In this document: positions 1 to 8,896 of the stretch, one piece after another
Layout: each line of letters opens with the position of its first letter
How positions within the stretch are numbered: the first letter of the stretch is position 1
Source of the DNA: Herpetosiphon sp042688385
GTDB lineage: Bacteria; Chloroflexota; Chloroflexia; Chloroflexales; Herpetosiphonaceae
Direction of reading: 5' to 3'
Assembly (NCBI RefSeq): GCF_042688385.1
Contig: NZ_JBHUPY010000003.1
Coordinates: forward strand, 20,918 to 84,917
DNA length: 64,000 nt
Position numbers and translations under genes: made by a program
Notes under the pieces: model-generated
Seen by the model: the letters and a program-made list of their open reading frames with translations, nothing else
What the model was told of the DNA's origin: nothing
Databases searched by the model: none

Positions 1-2
1 CG

Positions 3-300
3 TCGGTAATCAGCACCCGCAACGGCGGCGACTATTTTCAGATTCACCTTGATCGCACTTCAGCCCCAATGATTCGTCCAGCTGCGTTTAATCAATTGGG
101 CTTGTTGGTTATTGGACGCAAACATCATTTTTTTATCAATAATATTTGGGTTGGCTCGGCGGAAATTGAGCGCTTGCCGCAGGCGCGGCTTGATCTGGGG
201 ATTATTAGCCAATCGCCAACCCCAGTTATTTGCCGGTTCCAAGATTTTCGGCTCTATACGCCGCCAAATCGCTTTGCAGCTAACGAACATTCCGATTAAC
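3..300 (+). CDS. C-terminal fragment of a protein with a ConA-like (laminin G-type) end domain
   Basis: The frame is open from base 3 to the TAA at 298-300; the start lies outside the window, so only the last 98 residues are visible. The pattern (LGLLVIGRKHHFFINNIWVG, then DFRLYTPP) is that of the final beta-strands of a concanavalin A/laminin G-like domain, as in DUF1080-type folds. The C-terminal domain of the Ser/Thr kinase at 1502-3253 has the same pattern (LIVKGDQMAVFINN, then SFDNLYLAVP), so this may be a second kinase or a secreted protein ending in the same module. No catalytic residues can be judged from the fragment. The family assignment is inference; the open frame is directly visible. 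Confidence 0.6.
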
Positions 301-513
301 AAGAAGTAAATGCGACGCGTAATTAATCCAACAAGCTGCTTAAATGATCAAGCTCGACCAGAATCTACGCTGATTCGGGCCAAGCACTTGCGCTTTGCGT
401 GCAATTCTAGGCTTGGCGAATTGTGAAAATCGATTAAGGTGGGCTGAATGTGAACAGAGTCTATGGATTGCGGTATAATTGCCCTGCTAGGATCTCCTAG
501 CAGTTTGGTCGGC

Positions 514-729
514 TTAGTTTTGGTCGCTAGGTTCAAGCGCAAGATAGGCCAGCGTCGCACTGACGCGATTATCAACATTGAGTTTGGCATAAATCCGATG
601 CAGGCTACTTTCAATCGTGCCTTCGGTGGTTTGCAACAAGTGAGCGATTGCTTTGTTGGTTTTGCCTTGAATCAGAATTTGCATAATCCGTTGTTCGCTG
701 GCGCTAAGGTGGTTTGCTGGCTTAGGCAT
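514..729 (-). CDS. small solitary LuxR/GerE-type helix-turn-helix protein
   Basis: A 71-residue protein consisting almost entirely of a LuxR-type DNA-binding domain. LSASEQRIMQILIQGKTNKA is helix 1 and turn, and GTIESSLHRIYAKLNV is the recognition helix and following helix. There is no receiver or sensor domain, so it is either a stand-alone DNA-binding module or the remnant of a larger response regulator. A GGAG sequence lies 8 bases upstream of the ATG, which favours a real gene with its own start. It is transcribed away from the FHA regulator at 855, so the two share a divergent intergenic region of about 125 bases. Its target is unknown. Confidence 0.75.
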   Translation of the reverse strand: MPKPANHLSASEQRIMQILIQGKTNKAIAHLLQTTEGTIESSLHRIYAKLNVDNRVSATLAYLALEPSDQN

Positions 730-854
730 ACATGCTCCGTTTGGCTTGGTTGCTTTGATGCTTCTATCCTACCTACGAGGAGCGAAAAGATCTATTTAGA
801 TCGTCTTTAATCAAGCTAAAACTTTTTTTGGCTAGCTGCCGAGGTATCGCGTCG

Positions 855-1505
855 ATGACAATCACTAGATTGGCCTTGGCCAAACTCCTTGCAACTGATA
901 GTGCGATTACTCCGCAAAGTTATTTTCTTTTTGATCAACCGTGTACGCTTGGCCGAATGGTTGATAATACGCTGCATATTGATAAGCGCAATGTTTCGCG
1001 CTATCATGCCGAAATTTATTTTGCTGCTGAGCACTTCTGGCTGCTTGATCGGGCGAGCCGTAATGGAACCTTTGTTAATGATTATAAAATCGCACCAAAT
1101 CAGCCCTATCAATTAAATAATAACGATTGCATTGGCTTTGGTACTAGTCGCCGCTTATTGATATTTATGTGTGATAATGCAACCACAGAAATAGAACCCC
1201 AAGCTGAATATAGCTTATTATTCGACGATCAACACTTGCAGTTTTACCTTAATCAAACCCTTGTGCCGATTCGGGCTGGAACAATGAAATTTAAATTACT
1301 CAAACATCTGTACGATCAACGGGGCCGAATTTGCTCACTTGAAGCATGTGTGCGCGCCTATCAACCCCCAGATTATCGCTATCAGCCAAGTTTGGATAAT
1401 CCTAATTTGCATACCCATATGAGCCAATTACGCATGCTGTTGGCCGATATTTATCCAGGCGAAATAATTGTGACCTATCCCAATCTTGGCTATAAGTTAC
1501 TGTGA
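855..1505 (+). CDS. FHA domain - winged-helix (OmpR/Trans_reg_C type) transcriptional regulator
   Basis: A 216-residue cytosolic protein. Residues about 15-95 form a forkhead-associated (phosphothreonine-binding) domain with all hallmark residues: G33-R34, S48-R49-x-H51 and N70-G71. Residues about 120-216 form a winged-helix DNA-binding domain ending in LGYKLL, the usual end of OmpR/PhoB-type effector domains. Mycobacterial EmbR has the opposite order (winged helix first, FHA last). The frame can be extended to a TTG at 828, but GAGG 10 bases before the ATG at 855 supports the shorter start. The stop codon overlaps the GTG start of the kinase gene (GTGA), so both come from one message. Inferred role: phosphorylation by that kinase is read by the FHA domain and changes promoter binding. 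Confidence 0.85.
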   Translation: MTITRLALAKLLATDSAITPQSYFLFDQPCTLGRMVDNTLHIDKRNVSRYHAEIYFAAEHFWLLDRASRNGTFVNDYKIAPNQPYQLNNNDCIGFGTSRRLLIFMCDNATTEIEPQAEYSLLFDDQHLQFYLNQTLVPIRAGTMKFKLLKHLYDQRGRICSLEACVRAYQPPDYRYQPSLDNPNLHTHMSQLRMLLADIYPGEIIVTYPNLGYKLL

Positions 1506-3253
1506 ACGGTGATCTGATGCATGAATTCAAGATCTTTGCTCAAGGCAGTTTGATTCAGCAACGCTATGAAGTGCACGAAATTATCGGGCGCGGTGGCTCG
1601 GGTATTGTCTATAAAGCGCTGGATAAAACTATTCGGCGTTGGGTGGCAATTAAACAAATTGTGCATGAAGAGGCAAATTATGCGCGCTTTATTCCAGAAG
1701 CTCGGATTTTAGGCGGCCTCAATCATGCTGGTTTGCCCCAAGTCTTTGATTGTTTCGTTGAACAAGCAATGTTCTTTGTGGTGATGGAATTAATCGCAGG
1801 CGATACCCTTGCCGATCTTGTTACCCGCCAAGGTGCGCCACTCGGCCTAGAACAGGCTCTGGAATGGATCAACGCTTTGGGCGTGATTATTGAATATTTA
1901 CATCAGCAAACGCCGCCGATTATTCACCGCGACATCAAACCGCAAAATATTAAAATTACTGCTAGCGGAAATTTGGTGCTGTTGGATTTTGGGCTAGCCC
2001 AAGGTTCCGCGCAAGTTACGGCCAACTCGACGATTGATGAAGTTATCAACGGCTTTAGCCCTAATTATGCAGCGTTGGAGCAGCGCAATGGCAATCAAGT
2101 CGATCAGCGCAGTGATTTGTATGCTTTGGCGGCAACCTTCTATTATGGCTTGACTGGGGTTGCGCCAGCCGATTCATTGGAGCGGGCGATTGCGGTTGCG
2201 GCGGGCTTGGCTGATCCCTTGATTCCATTAGCTATTCATCAGCCGACGATTCCTAGCCACATTGATCGAGCCTTTGCTCAAGCCCTCTCCTTAAATCCAG
2301 CGCTACGCCCAGCCTCAATTGACGATTTTAATCGCCAATTAGTGGCTTCCCCGCCAGTTCAAACCGCGCAACGGCGTTGGCCGGTTCGGCTAGCGCTTGG
2401 TTTAAGTTTGCTAATTGGCTTGCTGGTTATTGTATATCCAAGTATTAATCTGGATTTTAGTGCTTCAGATTCAGCAACTGGGTTGGAGCAAACGCTAACA
2501 TTAACTCCAAGATCTGCGGCTGCGCTTGACCAGGATGCAGCAACGCCAACAATCTTGCTGCCAACAATGTTGCCAGCGAGCCAATTGGTTGATCCCACGA
2601 TTTTGCAAACTCAAGCCGCCCAATTACGAGCTGAAGCTGCCCAGTGGACGCAGATTTTTTCTGATACGTTTGAGCTGAATCGCAATAACTGGTCATTGCA
2701 AACCACGATTGATGATTATGCCAATAGTACGCTCTCGCTGCAGGCTGGCAAGCTTGTTTTTGATGTAACCTCAAATACGCCAACTGGCTCAATTGCTTGG
2801 AATTTGCAGCCGACTATGCCCTATGTCGAAGATTTTGCACTGTCGGTTGATATTACCTGTGTTGTTTGCGAGCCTTCAACCGAGCCAGGTTTGGTTTTTC
2901 GCAAAAGTGGCTTGCTCAACGCTGAAACCTATTATTTTCTTTTGTATGGCTTTGATCAGCGAGTGCGCATTATTAAGCAAGTGCCGCACGATGCACTGCG
3001 GGTTGGTTGGGATATTGCTCCAAGCATCGATCAGCGCAAAAATATGACCCATCATATCGAACTGATTGTCAAAGGTGATCAGATGGCGGTGTTTATCAAC
3101 AATCGCTATGCGCTCAAGGTTGAAGATAGCACGTACTCATCAGGCTATCCGCATCTTGCTGTTTATCTTCAAGGAGCCACGACCGAGCAAGTAAGCTTTG
3201 ATAATCTGTATCTAGCGGTTCCAGCCGATCAAGTTAATCGCACCAAACGCTAA
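1502..3253 (+). CDS. transmembrane Ser/Thr protein kinase (PknB type) with C-terminal ConA-like domain
   Basis: A 583-residue protein. The N-terminal kinase domain (about 20-275) has a glycine-rich loop (G29-R-G-G-S-G34), ATP-binding K51, alpha-C Glu66, the catalytic HRD motif (H142-R-D144) with K146 and N149, and DFG at 162-164, so it should be active. One hydrophobic segment (about 294-314) crosses the membrane. A Ser/Thr-rich linker follows, then a beta-rich laminin G/DUF1080-like domain (about 385-575) on the outside, a candidate glycan sensor. The GTG start overlaps the stop of the FHA regulator by 4 bases; an ATG at 1517 is an alternative. The pair probably forms a one-way signalling module from cell surface to DNA. 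The ligand is unknown. Confidence 0.9.
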   Translation: MNGDLMHEFKIFAQGSLIQQRYEVHEIIGRGGSGIVYKALDKTIRRWVAIKQIVHEEANYARFIPEARILGGLNHAGLPQVFDCFVEQAMFFVVMELIAGDTLADLVTRQGAPLGLEQALEWINALGVIIEYLHQQTPPIIHRDIKPQNIKITASGNLVLLDFGLAQGSAQVTANSTIDEVINGFSPNYAALEQRNGNQVDQRSDLYALAATFYYGLTGVAPADSLERAIAVAAGLADPLIPLAIHQPTIPSHIDRAFAQALSLNPALRPASIDDFNRQLVASPPVQTAQRRWPVRLALGLSLLIGLLVIVYPSINLDFSASDSATGLEQTLTLTPRSAAALDQDAATPTILLPTMLPASQLVDPTILQTQAAQLRAEAAQWTQIFSDTFELNRNNWSLQTTIDDYANSTLSLQAGKLVFDVTSNTPTGSIAWNLQPTMPYVEDFALSVDITCVVCEPSTEPGLVFRKSGLLNAETYYFLLYGFDQRVRIIKQVPHDALRVGWDIAPSIDQRKNMTHHIELIVKGDQMAVFINNRYALKVEDSTYSSGYPHLAVYLQGATTEQVSFDNLYLAVPADQVNRTKR

Positions 3254-3262
3254 AGCGCAAAA

Positions 3263-3302
3263 AAACGATTGGCACAGCAGCCCAAATCTGTACCAATCGT
3301 TT
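3263..3302. terminator. bidirectional terminator between kinase and GNAT genes
   Basis: A 10-bp perfect inverted repeat (AAACGATTGG at 3263-3272 and CCAATCGTTT at 3293-3302) lies between two convergent genes, with an A-run on the left and T-rich sequence on the right. It can serve both strands. Confidence 0.8.
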
Positions 3303-3338
3303 CTATCCTTCGTATATGTTCTTGCTCTCTGTTCTCTG

Positions 3339-4349
3339 CTATGCCAACGGCTTGCGATGGGTGCTTGAGCGATATTCAACCTCGAAGCCACATTGTTGAT
3401 ACACGCTCAATGCGCCAGTGAGGTTTTCGCTATCGACCCCTAAGGCTGCCTCGGTCATGCCCATCTCGCGGAACATCGCGAGGCTACGGTTGATCAAGGC
3501 TGAAGCTACACCTTGTTTGCGCCAAGGCCGGCGTACGCTGATACTTTCGGTATAGCCACGTTGGCGGTTATACTCGGCATTTTCTTTCTGATCAAAATAA
3601 TTGAGCACCATGCCCACAACCTGATCGCCGCTCCAAGCGACTTGCCAAATCGCTGGCTGGAACAATGGCGATTGTGTCCAGCGTTGAAAATCGGTTTCGC
3701 TTGGCTCGGAAAAGCCCCAGTGATCGCGGAAGGATTCTGCATCTGCTTGCCAAATTTGGCGGTACAGTTCTGGGGTGCTTGGGCGCACTTCAATACCTTC
3801 GGGCAAGGCTTGGCTGCCAATCGGCTGGCTTAAATCGCGTTTCATGCTAAAACTATGGCGAATTGGCTGATAGCCAAATTCAGCATAGAGCTTGGCGCTG
3901 TAGGAGTTGGTATCGCTCGCATGGGTTTGCAGAAACGCTGGCTTGTTGGTGGGGTTGGCGGCATGCACAGCGCGTTGACGTTGCTCTTGATGGGTCAGAA
4001 TTGCATGGCCAATCCCGCGATTAATCCATTCAGGCTTGATATGGGCGAGGGTGCGGAAAATCCGATTGCCAACTGCTTCGTCGTACCAATGGGTAAACGC
4101 ATAGCCGATTGCTTGCTGATCAACTTCAAGGATGATCAAATCTTGCGTAAGATCGCTGTTTGGGGTGTTGTGATATTGGTTTTGTAGCTCGGTTGCTCCA
4201 ACCACATTTTTGTGGCCAAAGGCTTTTGATGAGGCATTAAAAATTTTGGCCATTGCGCTAAAATCGTTGTTGTCGCGGAAAAAGCGGGCTTGAAAGCCGT
4301 CGATTTGGGGTGGATTAGCAAATTGAATTGCTTGCTGTTGCTCGGTCAT
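3339..4349 (-). CDS. tandem GNAT N-acetyltransferase
   Basis: A 336-residue protein with two GNAT folds in a row. The first (about 20-170) has a weak acetyl-CoA loop around ERINRGIG-like EWINRGIGHAIL. The second (about 185-330) has a clear motif A, RRPWRKQGVASALI, followed by GALSVYQQCGFE, the typical C-terminal strand-helix. The double arrangement is shared with mycothiol synthase and related proteins, in which usually only the C-terminal half is catalytic. Nothing nearby points to mycothiol synthesis, so the substrate stays open. The gene is monocistronic, facing the kinase and ending at a shared terminator. A GGAG lies about 13 bases before the ATG, longer than ideal. Confidence 0.8.
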   Translation of the reverse strand: MTEQQQAIQFANPPQIDGFQARFFRDNNDFSAMAKIFNASSKAFGHKNVVGATELQNQYHNTPNSDLTQDLIILEVDQQAIGYAFTHWYDEAVGNRIFRTLAHIKPEWINRGIGHAILTHQEQRQRAVHAANPTNKPAFLQTHASDTNSYSAKLYAEFGYQPIRHSFSMKRDLSQPIGSQALPEGIEVRPSTPELYRQIWQADAESFRDHWGFSEPSETDFQRWTQSPLFQPAIWQVAWSGDQVVGMVLNYFDQKENAEYNRQRGYTESISVRRPWRKQGVASALINRSLAMFREMGMTEAALGVDSENLTGALSVYQQCGFEVEYRSSTHRKPLA

Positions 4350-4553
4350 AAAACGCTATCTGCTCCTACGGTCATTAATCGTTGCTGCGCTCAAGTATCG
4401 TTTGCTGGCCGCGCTTTGCCATCAGCCTTAGGCCGATGCATGCTCTCCGCCTTGCGACTGAGCATAATCAAGCTGGTGGATTCTGATGGTATAGTTAAGC
4501 GAGAGTGTTTGCCTCACGCTATGTTCAGAGACTTTGCAGCATGAAGGAATCGA

Positions 4554-6032
4554 ATGAGTACTGATGTTATTAATTTAATTTTTGGCATGAAACTGCGTCA
4601 AGCCCGCCTCGAAGCCAATTTAAGTCTGACCGAATTTGCTGCACGAGCCGAGTTATCGCCATCGTATGTGACTGAGATGGAGAAGGGACGTAAATATCCC
4701 AAGCCCGATAAAATTGTTAAAATGGCCCATGTGTTGGGCAAAGCCTACGATGAATTGGTCTCGATTAAGCTGAATCCTGCTTTGGCTTACCTCGAAAATA
4801 TGCTCTCGTCGCCGTTGTTGCGCCATTTTCCCTTCGAGGAATTTGAGCTTGATCCCAATGAATTGGTCGGCTTATTTACCAAAGCTCCCGATAAAGCGAG
4901 CGCCTTGTTGCACGCCATTTGGGAAATTGCCCGTCAATACGATATGAAGGATGAGCATTTCTTTCGGGCAGCACTGCGTTCGTATCAAGAAATTCACGAA
5001 AATTATTTTCCCGAAATTGAAGAAGAAGCTGAAGCCTTTGCTGCCAAATATCAACTTAATCTATTTCCAGTTGGCATCGACCAACTCAAGCAGATTTTGC
5101 AGCAACAATTTGGCTATCGAGTTGATGAAACCAGCTTGGCTGATCACGAGCTACTTTCGCATTATCGTGCTGTTTATATTGACACGCCGCGCAAAACCTT
5201 GTTGATCAACCCAAATTTATATGAGTTGCAGCGCAAATTTATTTTGGCGCGCGAGCTTGGCTATGCCGCCTTGGGACTGAACGAGCGCTCAGTCACCTCA
5301 ACGCCTGATCAAGTGTTGTCGTTTCGCCAAGTTTCGAATGATTTTAAAGCCTCGTATTTTGGCGGAGCTTTATTGATGCCCCGCCAGCCGATGATTGCCG
5401 ATATTTCGACCTTGTTCAATCAAACCAGCTGGAGCGCCGAGCCGCTGCTGGCGATGCTCAATCACTATGATGTAACGCCTGAAATGTTGCTCTATCGGTT
5501 TAGCGAGGTGATTCCCGCGGCTTTTGGTATTTCGCTGCACTTTTTGCGCTTTCACAATGTTGAAGGTTCATACAAACTAATCAAGCGGATCAATATGAAT
5601 CGTTTGTTGCTGCCAAGTGGAATCGGTTTACATGAACACTATTGTCGGCGTTGGCTGGCCTCGCGTTTGCTGATCAACTTATCTGAGCAGACGGGGCCAC
5701 AGCAGCAGCCGTTGGTCGATGTACAAATTTCGCAGTTTTTAGAAAGCCAAGATCGCTTCTTGGATATTGGGTTTGCCCGACCCTTGGTGCTTACGCCAAC
5801 CGTCGGTAGCAGCGTGGTGGTTGGTTTTCGCTTTACGCCTGAGTTAGCGAAGGTCATCAAGTTTGTTGATGATCCAGCGATTCATCGTACGGTGATTCAT
5901 GAAACCTGCCAGCGCTGCCCAATTGACGATTGTGCGGTGCGGAAATCGGTTCCAACCGTGCTGTGGGGCGAGCAACTGCGCGACCGCCGTAACGCCGCGA
6001 TTGCCGAGATTCGGCGTACCTTATTGCCATAA
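4554..6032 (+). CDS. XRE-family regulator with degenerate M78 domain (RamB/ScfR/PrpR-like)
   Basis: A 492-residue regulator. Residues about 8-65 are an XRE helix-turn-helix (MKLRQARLEANLSLTEFAAR...SYVTEMEKGRKYP). The middle region resembles the IrrE/ImmA (M78) fold, but the zinc-protease HExxH motif is replaced by ARELGYAAL, so it is not a protease. The C-terminal part matches the DUF2083 region of RamB/PrpR-type short-chain fatty acid regulators and carries a cysteine cluster (C-x2-C-x4-C in HETCQRCPIDDCAVRK) plus a distal YCRRW. In Corynebacterium RamB controls acetate genes including aceA and aceB; here those genes lie 3.5-5 kb downstream. A GAAGGA precedes the ATG. Acyl-CoA or Fe-S sensing is an inference from PrpR relatives. 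Confidence 0.85.
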   Translation: MSTDVINLIFGMKLRQARLEANLSLTEFAARAELSPSYVTEMEKGRKYPKPDKIVKMAHVLGKAYDELVSIKLNPALAYLENMLSSPLLRHFPFEEFELDPNELVGLFTKAPDKASALLHAIWEIARQYDMKDEHFFRAALRSYQEIHENYFPEIEEEAEAFAAKYQLNLFPVGIDQLKQILQQQFGYRVDETSLADHELLSHYRAVYIDTPRKTLLINPNLYELQRKFILARELGYAALGLNERSVTSTPDQVLSFRQVSNDFKASYFGGALLMPRQPMIADISTLFNQTSWSAEPLLAMLNHYDVTPEMLLYRFSEVIPAAFGISLHFLRFHNVEGSYKLIKRINMNRLLLPSGIGLHEHYCRRWLASRLLINLSEQTGPQQQPLVDVQISQFLESQDRFLDIGFARPLVLTPTVGSSVVVGFRFTPELAKVIKFVDDPAIHRTVIHETCQRCPIDDCAVRKSVPTVLWGEQLRDRRNAAIAEIRRTLLP

Positions 6033-6057
6033 TGTGGTTAATCCTCAACCAATCAGC

Positions 6058-6086
6058 AACAGCGCCAGCCCTTGGCGCTGTTATTA
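6058..6086 (+). terminator. rho-independent terminator of the RamB-like gene
   Basis: A 10-bp GC-rich stem (AACAGCGCCA at 6058-6067, TTGGCGCTGTT at 6072-6082) with a 4-base loop, followed by ATTATTTA, 26 bases after the stop codon. Confidence 0.9.
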
Positions 6087-6143
6087 TTTAACCCCAAGTC
6101 CTAGGACTTATGACCGAATTGACATCGAATAGTGTTAGAGTTA

Positions 6144-6185
6144 TTATTTGACTTATCAGTCATATTTTATTTGATGGTCAAATAA
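6144..6185. promoter_or_regulatory. TetR-type operator upstream of the efflux regulator
   Basis: Two nested inverted repeats lie just ahead of the tetR gene. TGACT-TATC-AGTCA (6149-6162) is a perfect 5+5 palindrome of the form common to AcrR/QacR-like operators. Around it, TTATTTGAC (6144-6152) and GTCAAATAA (6177-6185) form a wider inverted repeat. The position fits autoregulation of the tetR-efflux operon. Confidence 0.65.
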
Positions 6186-6208
6186 TGGCTGAGCGTAAGG
6201 AACTGAGC

Positions 6209-6853
6209 ATGCTAAGCCCTGAGAAACCGACCAAGCCTGCCGTGTCGTTGAAAGAGCGCCAACGCGAAGAACGGGCGCGCCTGATTTTAGAGGCCGCCCA
6301 AACGATTTTGTTGGAGCGTGGCTATCACGAAACCTCGATTGACGACATTGCGGGCCAAGTTGGGATTGCCAAAGGTACGGTCTATTTACATTTTCCCAGC
6401 AAAGAAGATTTGATGATTGCCTTGGTGGAAGGGCAATTACAAAATTTTGTGCACGTGATCGAAGAAGTGGCGGCGAGCACCAGCAGCGCTCGCGAACGCT
6501 TAGAAGCGATTTTGCAACGCACCTACGATCCGAGCGAAGCACGGCGCATGCAGATTTTTCTCGAAGTGTTTGGTAGCGCCGATATGCGGTCGCGCTTTGC
6601 TGAAAAACACGAGCGAACCCAGCCAATCATTGATCATGCGCGTAGTTTGTTGCGGGCAATTATCGAGCAGGGCAAAGCTCAGGGGGAATTTGATCAGCAC
6701 ATCTCAACCAAAGTGATGATTGTGATGTATCTCAATTTGCTTTCACCTCGCAACTATCATCATCTGACAACTGATCAAACAGTGGCGTTTGAAGAGTTGC
6801 TGCCTCAAATAATTCAAATTTTCTTCCATGGGATTTCACGGAAGCAAGCTTAA
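6209..6853 (+). CDS. TetR/AcrR family transcriptional repressor
   Basis: A 214-residue regulator from the ATG at 6209, chosen because AAGGA lies 7 bases before it; the in-frame ATG at 6185 sits inside the operator and has no ribosome site. The N-terminal HTH is canonical (ARLILEAAQTILLERGYHET, then IAGQVGIAKGTVYLHFPSKE). The C-terminal ligand domain resembles the TetR_C group often found with efflux pumps. The gene is followed after 12 bases by a 14-TM MFS exporter, so the two form an operon. The expected role is ligand-relieved repression of that exporter through the palindrome at 6149-6162. Confidence 0.92.
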   Translation: MLSPEKPTKPAVSLKERQREERARLILEAAQTILLERGYHETSIDDIAGQVGIAKGTVYLHFPSKEDLMIALVEGQLQNFVHVIEEVAASTSSARERLEAILQRTYDPSEARRMQIFLEVFGSADMRSRFAEKHERTQPIIDHARSLLRAIIEQGKAQGEFDQHISTKVMIVMYLNLLSPRNYHHLTTDQTVAFEELLPQIIQIFFHGISRKQA

Positions 6854-6865
6854 GAAAGGCGCGGA

Positions 6866-8551
6866 ATGGAAACGGCAATTAAGCAAACGGCTTCAGCAGC
6901 AGCCGAATTTGAACAGCCACGCTATACCAAGCGCGAAACCTTGCTCACAATGTTGAGCGTGCTCTTGGTGATGCTGTTGGCCTCACTTGATCAAACAATC
7001 GTTGGTACGGCGATGCCCAAAGTCATCACCGAATTGCACGGCTTTGATCGCTATACTTGGGTTACGACGGCCTATCTGTTGGCTTCAACGGTGATGGTGC
7101 CAATTTATGGCAAGCTTTCAGATATGTTTGGGCGTAAGCCGCTCTTTATCTTTGGCTTAATTGTCTTTTTGATTGGCTCTGGCTTGTGTGGCGCAGCCCA
7201 AAGCATGAACCAATTGATTATTTTTCGTGGCTTGCAAGGCTTAGGCGCAGCCGCCTTGATGCCGATTGCCTTAGCGATTGTTGGCGATTTGTTCACGCCT
7301 CGCGAACGTGCGCGCTGGCAAGGAATCACTGGCGGGGTTTTTGGGATTTCGGCCATCCTTGGGCCTACCGCTGGTGGCTGGCTGACCGAACACGTTTCAT
7401 GGCGCTGGATTTTCTACGTCAACTTGCCGCTGGGCATTATCGCGCTCTTGACCTTGATTTTCTTGATGCCAACCCTTGGCCGCAAAGCCCAACGGGTCAA
7501 AATTGACTACATCGGCTCGATTTTATTGGTTGCCGGAACGGTTCCGCTGTTGCTGGGCTTCACTTGGGCTGGCTCGAAATATGCTTGGCTCTCAGCCCAA
7601 GTCTTGGGGATGTTTGGCTTGGCGGTTGTGTTTTTGGGTGCATTTATTGCCTACGAAGCATGGCTCGAACGCAATAATGGCCAGCCAATTATCGAACCAA
7701 GCCTCTTCAAAAACAGCATTTTCCGCATTTCGGTGCTGATTACAATCATCTCGAATATGGCGCTGTTTGGCAATATTTTCTTCTTGCCGTTGTTTGTGCA
7801 AGGGGTGATTGGTACCTCGATTACCAATAGTGGCTTGATTATGACCCCGTTGATGCTGACCGCGATTATTTGTAGCGTGGTGGCGGGCCAAATCGTGGCC
7901 GCAACTGGCAAATACAAAATTATTGCAATTGTTGGCATGGCAATTAGCGTCTTGGGTGGTTTCTTGCTGCTGCAACTCGATTTGAATTCGACCAATACCA
8001 ACGTGGCGATTGATATGGTTGTGTTGGGGTTAGGCATGGGCGCGGGAATGTCGCTGTATACCTTGATTACCCAAAATGCCTTGCCAAACAAAATTGGCCA
8101 AGCAACCTCAGCCTTGACCTTCTTCCGCTCGATTGGTAGCACAATTGCTTTGGCGGCGATGGGTTCGGTGATGAATTCGGCCTATTTGCCAGCGTTCAAA
8201 GCAGCAATTCCCGCTGAAATTGTGCAAAGCGTGCCAGCAGAAAGCTTGGCGGCCTTCAACAATCCACAAATTTTGCTTTCGCCTGAAACGCAATCGCTGA
8301 TTCAGGCTCAGTTTGCCCAAGGCGGCGAGCAAGGCCAAGCGCTCTACAACACCTTGTTGGGCGCGGTCAAATATGGCTTGGTTGATGGTATTCACCATGT
8401 GTTTATTTTCAGCTTTGGCATCACGGTTTTGGGCTTTGTGGTCGTCTTCTTCCTCAAAGAAATCGAACTGCGCGGCGGACGCAAAAAAGCTGGCGCGCAA
8501 GTCGAGCAAGATGGCGAAGCCGGCGCAGCTGGCATGGCAGCGTTTCACTAG
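6866..8551 (+). CDS. MFS drug:H+ antiporter, DHA2 (EmrB/QacA, 14 TM)
   Basis: A 561-residue membrane protein of the 14-helix DHA2 family. It shows motif A (GKLSDMFGRKPLF) after helix 2, LDQTIVGTAMPKVITEL in helix 1 (motif D1-like), and motif C around GGVFGISAILGPTAGGWLTE in helix 5, the antiporter signature. The C-terminus ends in a charged tail. It is translated from an ATG 12 bases after the TetR gene with AAAGG ahead of it. Likely function: proton-driven export of lipophilic cations, drugs or an endogenous metabolite, controlled by the adjacent repressor. The substrate cannot be read from the sequence. No gene follows for about 950 bases. Confidence 0.93.
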   Translation: METAIKQTASAAAEFEQPRYTKRETLLTMLSVLLVMLLASLDQTIVGTAMPKVITELHGFDRYTWVTTAYLLASTVMVPIYGKLSDMFGRKPLFIFGLIVFLIGSGLCGAAQSMNQLIIFRGLQGLGAAALMPIALAIVGDLFTPRERARWQGITGGVFGISAILGPTAGGWLTEHVSWRWIFYVNLPLGIIALLTLIFLMPTLGRKAQRVKIDYIGSILLVAGTVPLLLGFTWAGSKYAWLSAQVLGMFGLAVVFLGAFIAYEAWLERNNGQPIIEPSLFKNSIFRISVLITIISNMALFGNIFFLPLFVQGVIGTSITNSGLIMTPLMLTAIICSVVAGQIVAATGKYKIIAIVGMAISVLGGFLLLQLDLNSTNTNVAIDMVVLGLGMGAGMSLYTLITQNALPNKIGQATSALTFFRSIGSTIALAAMGSVMNSAYLPAFKAAIPAEIVQSVPAESLAAFNNPQILLSPETQSLIQAQFAQGGEQGQALYNTLLGAVKYGLVDGIHHVFIFSFGITVLGFVVVFFLKEIELRGGRKKAGAQVEQDGEAGAAGMAAFH

Positions 8552-8590
8552 AAGAACAAAGAGCATAGAACATAGGGATTTGGGATTTGG

Positions 8591-8768
8591 GATTGGCAAC
8601 CGTGTCCCCTCACCCCCCAGCCCCCGCTCCCACGAAAACGCGGACGAGGGGTAGCATCCATGTTCACCACGCCGTGCGGTAGAACCACAAGATTAAAGCC
8701 CCTCGCCCGCGCCGTGGGAGAGGGGTTGGGGTGAGGGGGAATCGTTGTTAACGCAATGAATCAGTACA
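8591..8768. mobile_element. palindromic MITE-like element, copy 1 (left end truncated)
   Basis: The core starts with CCCCTCACCCCCCAGCCCCC at 8606 and ends with its near inverse GGGGTTGGGGTGAGGGG at 8723-8739. It is bounded by ATTGGCAACC on the left and GTTAACGCAATGAATCAGTACA on the right. The outermost left TGTACTGG end is missing and merges into GGGATTTGGGATT repeats. The whole element can fold into one long hairpin. Confidence 0.7.
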
Positions 8769-8896
8769 CATAGAACATAGGGATTTGGGATCGGGAATCG
8801 GTTGTTGGGGATCGGGCTAGTTGTAGCTCGATCCTCATTTTTTAATGCAAAAGTCAGAAGTCAGAAGTCAAAAACCAATAGCCAATAGCCAATAGC

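Noticed and set aside
514..810. 115-residue plus-strand ORF opposite the LuxR-type gene
   Set aside because: It is antisense to a clear HTH protein and has no ribosome site or family pattern.
5240..5275. M78 metalloprotease activity in the RamB-like regulator
   Set aside because: The HExxH motif reads ARELGYAAL, without zinc ligands.
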